A stretch of 64,000 bases of DNA from CALEMW01 sp035447065 (GTDB taxonomy: Bacteria > Krumholzibacteriota > Krumholzibacteriia > LZORAL124-64-63), in NCBI GenBank assembly GCA_035447065.1, contig DAOTGJ010000016.1, positions 6,766 to 70,765 on the forward strand. Direction: 5' to 3'. Positions 58,783 through 64,000 of this stretch are shown here, piece by piece. Position 1 is the stretch's first letter. Every line of letters starts with the position of its first letter. Position numbers and translations under genes: made by a program. Below the pieces are notes generated by a model. The model searched no databases. It worked only from the letters and a program-made list of their open reading frames with translations, and had not been told where the DNA came from.

Positions 58783-60900
58783 TCAGCTCCGGGGTCCGCC
58801 GTGACGGATGGCGAAGGTGCGCGACCAGGTCGCCTCGCCGCCCGGCGCCAGGGCCACCTCGCGCGTGAAGACCACCGCATGGCCCTGGTAGGTCAGGTGG
58901 TAGCCGTCCTCGCCCTGGGTGGCCGTGCGGACGGGGCGCAGCCACGCGGCCGTGGGGACGTCGTCGGTCCAGACCAGGTCCGCGCCGTGCAGGGGCACGC
59001 GCAGGCGCAGCGTCTCGGCCGGCGGCAGGTCGGCGGCGTCCAGGGGATCCGCGGCCTCGCCCACGAAGGCGCCGCCGTCGTAGAGGGCCAGGTTCCACTC
59101 GTCGGCCCAGAGGCAATGCAGGGGCACGTCGCCCTCGTTGCGGAGGGTGCGCTCCACGCGGAGCGTCCCGTCGGCCTCCAGGCGCAGGCGCTTCTCCAGC
59201 CGCACCGGCGCCACCCGGCCGTCGGGGGCGACGTAGCGTCCGCGCGTGGTCAGGTCGGCCGCGGCGCATTCGGCGCGCAGGGGCCCCACCGCGGCCACGG
59301 CGTTCCAGAGGTCGCCGCCCTCGGCCGCCTCCAGGCCGTCGAGCAGCACGTCGCCGCCGCTGCCCGGATGCAGCAGACGGTCCAGCAGGCAGGCGCGGTG
59401 ATGCGGGTCCGTGCCCAGAGCCGCGCGCACCTCCGGCGTCACCTCCCACTGGATGTCGTGGATGGAGGCGCCCTCGGCGTAGTCTTCCGCGTGCGGATCC
59501 GTCGGCGCGCCTTCGATGCGCGCGTGGTACGCCTCGCGCCGGCGGCGCAGCACGTTGAGCAGGTTCCAATCCTCCGCGTGGTCCTCCAGAGTCAGCAGGG
59601 TGCCGCCGCGCTCGGGGCTGACGAAGGCCTCCAGCCCCGGCGTGGACAGGCGCAGGTCCGCATCGGTCCCGCCCAGCAGCGAAACGCGCGAGCACGCCGC
59701 CATGGGCGCCGTGCTCTGCAGCACCTGCGTGCCCAGCACCAGGTGGCGCCACACGGCGTGGCGCAGGTGCGGCAGCATCAGGCCGCCGAAGACCCCGTGC
59801 CAGTAGGCGCAGTTGCACTGGGCCCGCCAGAGATGGTCGCGGGCCTCGGCCAGGCGGTCGGCGTCGGCGCCGGCCTGGGCCGCGGCCTGCAGGTCGCGGT
59901 GCAGCAGCAGGGCCCGCCGCTGCATGAGCAGGCTCTCCTCGTACTTCTGGAAGAACTGCCGCCAGAAGCCGCCGCGCAGGAAGGGGCGCATCTCATCCCA
60001 GCGGTCCTGCTCACGGAAGTCGTGCACAAGGGCCTCGTAGCGCGCCGCGGCGGGCATGGGCAGGGCCCACTCGCTCATCTCGAAGTAGCTGTTGGGCGGC
60101 AGGTACGCCCGCGTCCGCGGCGGGCGCGCATCCAGAACCTCCGACGGGTGCGCCAGCTCCAGCCAGTCCTTCTCCGCCGTGAGGGCCGCGAAGAAGCGGT
60201 CCAGCCAGCCGCGCTCGTACACCAGCTCCGCGGTGCCGGGCCAGGCGCCGAACTTCTCGCCGTCGTCCACCATGACCAGCACGCCGTCGGGATCGCGCTC
60301 GTGCACCTCGCGGCAGAGGGCCACGGTCTTCTCGGGCTCCTGGAACGGGATGAGGTAGCGCAGGCGTTCGTCGATGGGCAGCAGGGCCACCTCGTCGCCC
60401 AGGTCGTCGGTGCGCAGGGGGCCGTGCTCCAGATCCTCGGGCGCGATGCCGGCCTGCACGAAATGGAAGTCGTCCAGCAGGGCGAACTCCACCCCCGCCC
60501 GCGCCAGCGAGCCGGCCAGGTGCGGCTCCCACACGCGCTCCGCCATCCACACGCCGCGCGGGGTCACGCCCAGGCGCTCGCGCATGCGGTCGGCCATGAG
60601 GCGGATCTGGCCGATGCGGTCGGCCTCCGGGATCGACGCCAGGATGGGCTCGTAGAAGCCGCCGCCCAGGATCTCCACGCGGCCCGCCGCCACCATGGCG
60701 CGCACGCGGTCCAGCCACGCGGGCCGGTTCGCGTCGATCCACTCGAAGAGCGGACCGGTCACGTGCATACTGAAGCGCACGTCCGGATGGCGCTCCGCCA
60801 CGTCCAGGAACGGGGCGTAGCTCTGGTCGTAGATCTGCTCGATGACCCAGCCGAAGTTGCCCACCGGCTGGTGGTCGTGGATGCCCAGCACCAGCTTCAT
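58783..60900 (-). CDS. GH57 alpha-glucanotransferase / amylase with DUF1926-type C-terminal domains
   Basis: 705 residues, resembling the GH57 4-alpha-glucanotransferase of Thermococcus. LVLGIHDHQPVGNFGWVIEQ at the N-terminus, EILGGGFYEPILASIPEADR, the nucleophile Glu in GVWMAERVWEPHL (about residue 120), and the acid/base Asp in VLVMVDDGEKFGAWPG (about 213). After about 300 come a helical domain and a beta-rich C-terminal region (about 400-700). The enzyme would rearrange alpha-1,4-glucans. ATG 60900 overlaps the stop of the upstream GH57 gene. With glgA and glgC downstream it belongs to glycogen turnover. Confidence 0.92.
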   Translation of the reverse strand: MKLVLGIHDHQPVGNFGWVIEQIYDQSYAPFLDVAERHPDVRFSMHVTGPLFEWIDANRPAWLDRVRAMVAAGRVEILGGGFYEPILASIPEADRIGQIRLMADRMRERLGVTPRGVWMAERVWEPHLAGSLARAGVEFALLDDFHFVQAGIAPEDLEHGPLRTDDLGDEVALLPIDERLRYLIPFQEPEKTVALCREVHERDPDGVLVMVDDGEKFGAWPGTAELVYERGWLDRFFAALTAEKDWLELAHPSEVLDARPPRTRAYLPPNSYFEMSEWALPMPAAARYEALVHDFREQDRWDEMRPFLRGGFWRQFFQKYEESLLMQRRALLLHRDLQAAAQAGADADRLAEARDHLWRAQCNCAYWHGVFGGLMLPHLRHAVWRHLVLGTQVLQSTAPMAACSRVSLLGGTDADLRLSTPGLEAFVSPERGGTLLTLEDHAEDWNLLNVLRRRREAYHARIEGAPTDPHAEDYAEGASIHDIQWEVTPEVRAALGTDPHHRACLLDRLLHPGSGGDVLLDGLEAAEGGDLWNAVAAVGPLRAECAAADLTTRGRYVAPDGRVAPVRLEKRLRLEADGTLRVERTLRNEGDVPLHCLWADEWNLALYDGGAFVGEAADPLDAADLPPAETLRLRVPLHGADLVWTDDVPTAAWLRPVRTATQGEDGYHLTYQGHAVVFTREVALAPGGEATWSRTFAIRHGGPRS

Positions 60901-62597
60901 GAGCGGCCTCCGTCGTGAGGCACCGGCGACGCGGTCTCCGGGCGCGGGGTCAGCCCGGCCAGGACGGCGGCGTTGCGCAGGTGGCCGCGGAAGAGGTCGT
61001 CGAACTCGCGGCCGTACTCGGTGGGATTGTCGTCGCCGTACCACCAGAACCAGTCGCTGCTCTCGGCGTCGGCCATGGCGGCCATGGCGCGGGCCAGGTC
61101 GCCGGGGCGGCCGGGACCCACCACGTCGGGATCCGGGGCGGGCACGGTGCGGCCGTCGGCCAGGGTGACCTTGCGCAGGGCGCCGCCGGCTTCCAGGGCG
61201 GCCTGGAAGTCGTCGCGGGCGGCGGCCAGCAGCTCCCAGCCGCGGGTCTTCTGCGGGTGGCCCATCCAGGTGGTGAAATCGGCCCGGATCCAGGAGCCGG
61301 CGCGCACGTGGGTCAGCATGCCCAGCGATCCGCCCCGGTCCAGGTGGTCCGAGAACGTGCTCCAGTGCAGGTTGGGATGGGCGGCGATGCGGCCGTAGAA
61401 CTCGCGCAGGAAGGCCTCGCCGCTGCCGGGGTAGGCCTCCCAGGCGTTCTCGCCGTCCAGGATCAGCGGCACCAGGAACTCGCCCTCCTCGGGCAGGCCG
61501 CGGCGGATGGTCTCCAGGTGGCCGATGAGCTCGTCCATGGCCGCCACCGGATCGCGCTCCTGATAGCGGAAGCCCACGGCGTCGCTCAGGCCCGTGTCGC
61601 GGAAGAAGACCGCGGGGGCCCCCTCGCCGCCCCAGCGCCAGGGCTGGAAGTGCCGGGCGGGGGCCGGATCCTGGCCGCCCAGGGCGCAGGAATGCTCCAG
61701 CACGCCCTGGTCCGTGGCCACCCAGCGCAGCTCCTCGGTCTGGAACACGCGCAGGGCGGTCTCGCTGATCGAGCCCTCGGCGGGCCACATGCCCCGGGGC
61801 CGCACGCCCAGCACCCGCTGGGTCTCGTCCAGGGCCGTGCGCACGTGGTACCAGGCGTCGCCGGGGCGGCGGAAGCCGGGCTCCGGGAGGCGGCCGTCCG
61901 GCACGGCCTCCAGGAAGGCCCCGCTGTCGCAGAGCAGGGGCAGGATGGGGTGGTTCAGGGGGGTGCAGCTCAGCTCCACGTTGGGATCGGCGGCGGCGCG
62001 CCGCCACTCGGCCAGCACCTCGCCCACGGCCTTCTGCTGCCGCGCCAGGAGCTCCAGCTTGTCCTGCTGGCTCCAATCACGGCCCTGGATCTCCAGCCGC
62101 CGCACCAGGGGGTCGCGCCGCAGGGCGGGGCCGCACCAGGCCAGGTGGAAGCCCACCTGCAGGTCCAGCAGATCCTGGTCGTCGAAGCGCTCCACCCGGT
62201 CCGGCGTCACCTCGCGGCGGGGACAGTCCAGGCGCTCCCAGAGCTCCTGCAGCCGGGGCAGGACGGGAAACACGCGCCCCAGGTGGAAGCTGAAGAAGTC
62301 CCTGAGCAGCAACAGCTTCTGGGCGTCGTCGAGATCCGAAGGGTGGGGCCGGGCCAGGTCCAGGAAGGGGTCCGAGACCCCGGCCGCGGCCGCCTCGAGC
62401 TGCCGCAGCAGCGAGGGCACCACGTTCAGGACGATGCGGGTGTCGGGGGTCTCGCGGGCGATGCGGACCACGTCGGCGTAGCTGTGCAGGGCGTGCAGAC
62501 GGACCCAGGGCATGCGCGGCCGACCGGTGGCGCCGTCCACGTAATCCGGCTGGTGCATATGCCAGAGGACGGCCACCGAGAGGTGTGCAGCGGACAT
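60897..62597 (-). CDS. GH57 family glycoside hydrolase (amylopullulanase-like)
   Basis: 566 residues. LSVAVLWHMHQPDYVDGATG (about 5-24), LHALHSYADVVRIARETPDT, nucleophile region RGMWPAEGSISETALRVFQT (about 270-289), FFRDTGLSDAVGFRYQ and LILDGENAWEAYPGSGEAFL (about 384-403, acid/base Asp), then SSDWFWWYGDDNPTEYGREF, which is typical of GH57 amylopullulanase-type and DUF3536 relatives. It hydrolyses alpha-glucans, perhaps as the debranching step. No signal peptide, so it is cytosolic. ATG 62597 has AAAGGA upstream. First gene of the glycogen operon. Confidence 0.92.
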   Translation of the reverse strand: MSAAHLSVAVLWHMHQPDYVDGATGRPRMPWVRLHALHSYADVVRIARETPDTRIVLNVVPSLLRQLEAAAAGVSDPFLDLARPHPSDLDDAQKLLLLRDFFSFHLGRVFPVLPRLQELWERLDCPRREVTPDRVERFDDQDLLDLQVGFHLAWCGPALRRDPLVRRLEIQGRDWSQQDKLELLARQQKAVGEVLAEWRRAAADPNVELSCTPLNHPILPLLCDSGAFLEAVPDGRLPEPGFRRPGDAWYHVRTALDETQRVLGVRPRGMWPAEGSISETALRVFQTEELRWVATDQGVLEHSCALGGQDPAPARHFQPWRWGGEGAPAVFFRDTGLSDAVGFRYQERDPVAAMDELIGHLETIRRGLPEEGEFLVPLILDGENAWEAYPGSGEAFLREFYGRIAAHPNLHWSTFSDHLDRGGSLGMLTHVRAGSWIRADFTTWMGHPQKTRGWELLAAARDDFQAALEAGGALRKVTLADGRTVPAPDPDVVGPGRPGDLARAMAAMADAESSDWFWWYGDDNPTEYGREFDDLFRGHLRNAAVLAGLTPRPETASPVPHDGGRS

Positions 62598-62654
62598 GGA
62601 TTTCCTTTCGAACTTTTTCGCGGAAGAGAGGGAACCCGCGGCTCCCGGATGCGT

Positions 62655-62683
62655 ACGATACAGCATCGACGGATTTCAGCCAA
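62655..62683 (-). promoter_or_regulatory. Predicted promoter of the glycogen operon
   Basis: Minus strand TTGGCT (62678-62683), 17 bases, TATCGT (62655-62660), about 60 bases before the first GH57 gene. Confidence 0.6.
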
Positions 62684-62775
62684 CGGGACATGAGCGATGG
62701 AGTGACCGCGAGGGACCCACGGCGAGACCATCGAGGCGAGCACAACAGAGCGAGACGGAACAGACGAGTTGCGAG

Positions 62776-62805
62776 CGAAGAGAGCGGGGATTCCCGCTCT
62801 CTTCG
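62776..62805 (+). terminator. Perfect 13-bp hairpin with TTTT on the plus strand
   Basis: The stem CGAAGAGAGCGGG pairs with CCCGCTCTCTTCG and is followed by TTTTG on the plus strand. The minus-strand propeller gene ends 32 bases away, so it could serve that gene without a T tract. The T run suits a plus-strand transcript, but none is known here. Confidence 0.6.
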
Positions 62806-62836
62806 TTTTGCCGCCGCCGCGCCGCGTCCGTCGCCG

Positions 62837-63781
62837 TCATTCGGGCAGGGCGTAGACCTTCACCTCTCCCGCCTGGTAGCCCAGGATCACCAGTTCGCCG
62901 CGCGGCGAGACGGCGTAGCGCCCCGCCCGCAGCGCTCCCAGGCGGGGTGGAACATCCGCCTCCACGCAGAGCATCCCGTGCTCCCGGGCGCAGGTCCAGA
63001 GCCGGCCGTGCGGATCCAGGGCCGCGCCCGACAGGGGCGTCCATATGGTGGTGTTGACAGTGGTAGTCTCGTCGTCCTCGTCCACCTCGATGCGGCTCCA
63101 ACCCCGGCCCAGCACCGCGCCCAGATCGGCCAGCACCGTCGCAGCCTCGGGATCCCGGTACCAGACGCCCTCCATGCTGTCCAGGAGCTGGAGGCCCCCG
63201 TCCCACGGCAGCAGATGCCAGGCGATGCCCCATTGGCTCCGCTCCATGCGCGCGGCCGGGTCCGTGTGCGGGTTCGTGGGGCCGAAGACGCCGCGCAAGG
63301 CGCCGTGGGCGTCCAGCGCCGCGCCCAGCCGGTCCGCGTCCGAGATCACGGCCCGGACCTCGCCGGCCACCGCGACCGCGTCCAGGACCCAGACGTCCAT
63401 CCTGTCCGTGCGGAGCCAGGCGCCGTCCCGGTCGAAGACCGTCTGCCGGTACGGCTGGAAGATGCGCACCTCCTCCCCCGCCACCACCAGGCACGACGCC
63501 ATCTCGAACTCCCCGGGACCGCCGCCGGCGCCGCCGAAGGCCCCCGCCGCCCGCCAGTCGCCGTCGAAGACCACCACGCGGCTGTCCCCTGTGCAGAGCA
63601 CGTAGGTGCGGTCGTCGGGGCCGAAGGCCAGATCCCAGGGCTTGAAGATGAGCGAGCCGTCATGCTCATCGATGGCGTGCAGCAGGGCGGGAGGTTCCAG
63701 GCCGGGCCAGGACGGCCGGTCGGCGGCCGGGGCGGCCGCGGCAAGGACGAGGGTCAAGAGCAGCATGGTGGGCCGCCGCAT
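62837..63781 (-). CDS. Secreted NHL/six-bladed-propeller-like protein
   Basis: 314 residues. The signal peptide (about 1-20) is MRRPTMLLLTLVLAAAAPAA. Then come repeated strand motifs of propeller proteins: LIFKPWDLAFGPDDRTYVLC, SRVVVFDGDWRAAGAFGGAG with GGPGEFEMASCLVV (the G-x-G-P-G-E-F turn typical of NHL-type repeats), VVAGEEVRIFQPYRQTVFDR and GAALDPHGRLWTCAREHG. No catalytic motif is seen. It may be a periplasmic or surface binding protein. Its start faces the ABC ATPase gene across about 100 bases. Confidence 0.82.
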   Translation of the reverse strand: MRRPTMLLLTLVLAAAAPAADRPSWPGLEPPALLHAIDEHDGSLIFKPWDLAFGPDDRTYVLCTGDSRVVVFDGDWRAAGAFGGAGGGPGEFEMASCLVVAGEEVRIFQPYRQTVFDRDGAWLRTDRMDVWVLDAVAVAGEVRAVISDADRLGAALDAHGALRGVFGPTNPHTDPAARMERSQWGIAWHLLPWDGGLQLLDSMEGVWYRDPEAATVLADLGAVLGRGWSRIEVDEDDETTTVNTTIWTPLSGAALDPHGRLWTCAREHGMLCVEADVPPRLGALRAGRYAVSPRGELVILGYQAGEVKVYALPE

Positions 63782-63816
63782 GGGGAGCTCCGATCGTCTG
63801 CATGTCCGGTGCGATG

Positions 63817-63845
63817 TCGACAGCGATGGTGCGATCCTCTACAAT
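63817..63845 (+). promoter_or_regulatory. Predicted promoter of the ABC ATPase gene
   Basis: TCGACA (63817-63822), 17 bases, TACAAT (63840-63845), 38 bases before the start codon. Confidence 0.6.
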
Positions 63846-63883
63846 GCGCGCGTTCAATGCAATCCCCTTCTCAGGAGACCGAC

Positions 63884-64000
63884 ATGGCGCGCGTGGTTCT
63901 GGAGAACGTGACCAAGGAGTACCCCGGCGGCGTGATCGGCGCCGCGGACGTGAACCTGGACATCCGCGACGGCGAGTTCGTGGTGCTGGTCGGCCCGTCG
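63884..64000 (+). CDS. ABC transporter ATP-binding protein, MalK/UgpC type, cut by window edge
   Basis: Only the first 39 codons are in the window. VVLENVTKEYPGGVIGAADV and DIRDGEFVVLVGPS lead straight into the Walker A loop (GPSGxGKS), cut after Ser. This start is typical of ATPases energising sugar or glycerol-phosphate importers (MalK, UgpC, MsmX). CAGGAG lies 6 bases before ATG 63884. Which permeases it serves cannot be seen. Confidence 0.85.
   Translation, partial: MARVVLENVTKEYPGGVIGAADVNLDIRDGEFVVLVGPS

Overview
The window is a very GC-rich (by eye about 70%; not computed), densely packed bacterial chromosome segment. Signs of a Gram-negative cell are lipobox lipoproteins with TPR repeats, a predicted outer-membrane barrel protein, GlgA/GlgC glycogen synthesis and an ETF:menaquinone-type oxidoreductase. 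The protein style (YYNA-type TPR lipoprotein, secreted beta-propellers, GH57 enzymes, an archaeal-type GAPDH homologue, a PyrR attenuator) suggests an uncultured lineage near the FCB group (Krumholzibacteriota or Eisenbacteria-like). That placement is an inference, not something the sequence proves. Nearly all genes are core or household genes. The only clear mobile element is one insertion sequence of about 1.2 kb.

Layout. 1-2402: a secreted LVIVD-repeat protein cut by the left edge, and ssb. 2507-3091: a Pro-Arg-His tRNA operon with its own promoter and terminator. 3119-8305: a six-gene minus-strand operon, smpB-amidase-GerMN-murI-rph-rdgB, mostly with 4-base stop/start overlaps. 8396-9817: tRNA-Leu, its terminator and the insertion sequence. 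9891-15775: a CHAT-like protein, a convergent LpdD-like protein, a membrane PDZ/SpoIIE phosphatase and a TPR protein. 15853-23808: archaeal-type GAPDH, a HAD nucleotidase, a GT2-TPR glycosyltransferase, a SpoU methyltransferase, a squalene/phytoene synthase with adenosine deaminase, and an outer-membrane protein. 23883-31504: glycolate-oxidase-like operon, MFS transporter and etfBA. 31600-35100: polyphosphate operon sixA-ppk1-ppx. 35188-40067: a formylglycine-enzyme-domain lipoprotein, a FabK/nitronate-monooxygenase-like flavoprotein and the ETF:quinone oxidoreductase. 40258-44275: CoA-binding protein, UDP-glucose dehydrogenase, DegT aminotransferase and an aberrant HemC homologue. 44319-50816: pyrimidine operon pyrR-pyrB-pyrC-TPR lipoprotein-pyrK-pyrD behind a readable PyrR attenuator. 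50830-53867: dusB, a LysM/TPR lipoprotein and a His/Gly/Cys-rich secreted protein. 54105-62597: GT4, a carbon-nitrogen hydrolase, and the glycogen operon GH57-GH57-glgA-glgC. 62837-64000: a secreted propeller and the start of a MalK/UgpC-type ABC ATPase.

How it fits together. The genes suggest a heterotroph that stores carbon as glycogen and phosphate as polyphosphate. It would feed electrons from flavin dehydrogenases through EtfAB into menaquinone, and it makes pyrimidines under PyrR control. The most unusual items are several family members with changed architecture: an RdgB with a roughly 130-residue insertion, a GlcD fused to the tail of GlcE, a HemC homologue with replaced substrate arginines and an acidic tail, a CHAT protein without its cysteine, and a TPR lipoprotein inside the pyr operon. 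I did not find a clearly novel multi-gene defence or metabolic system.
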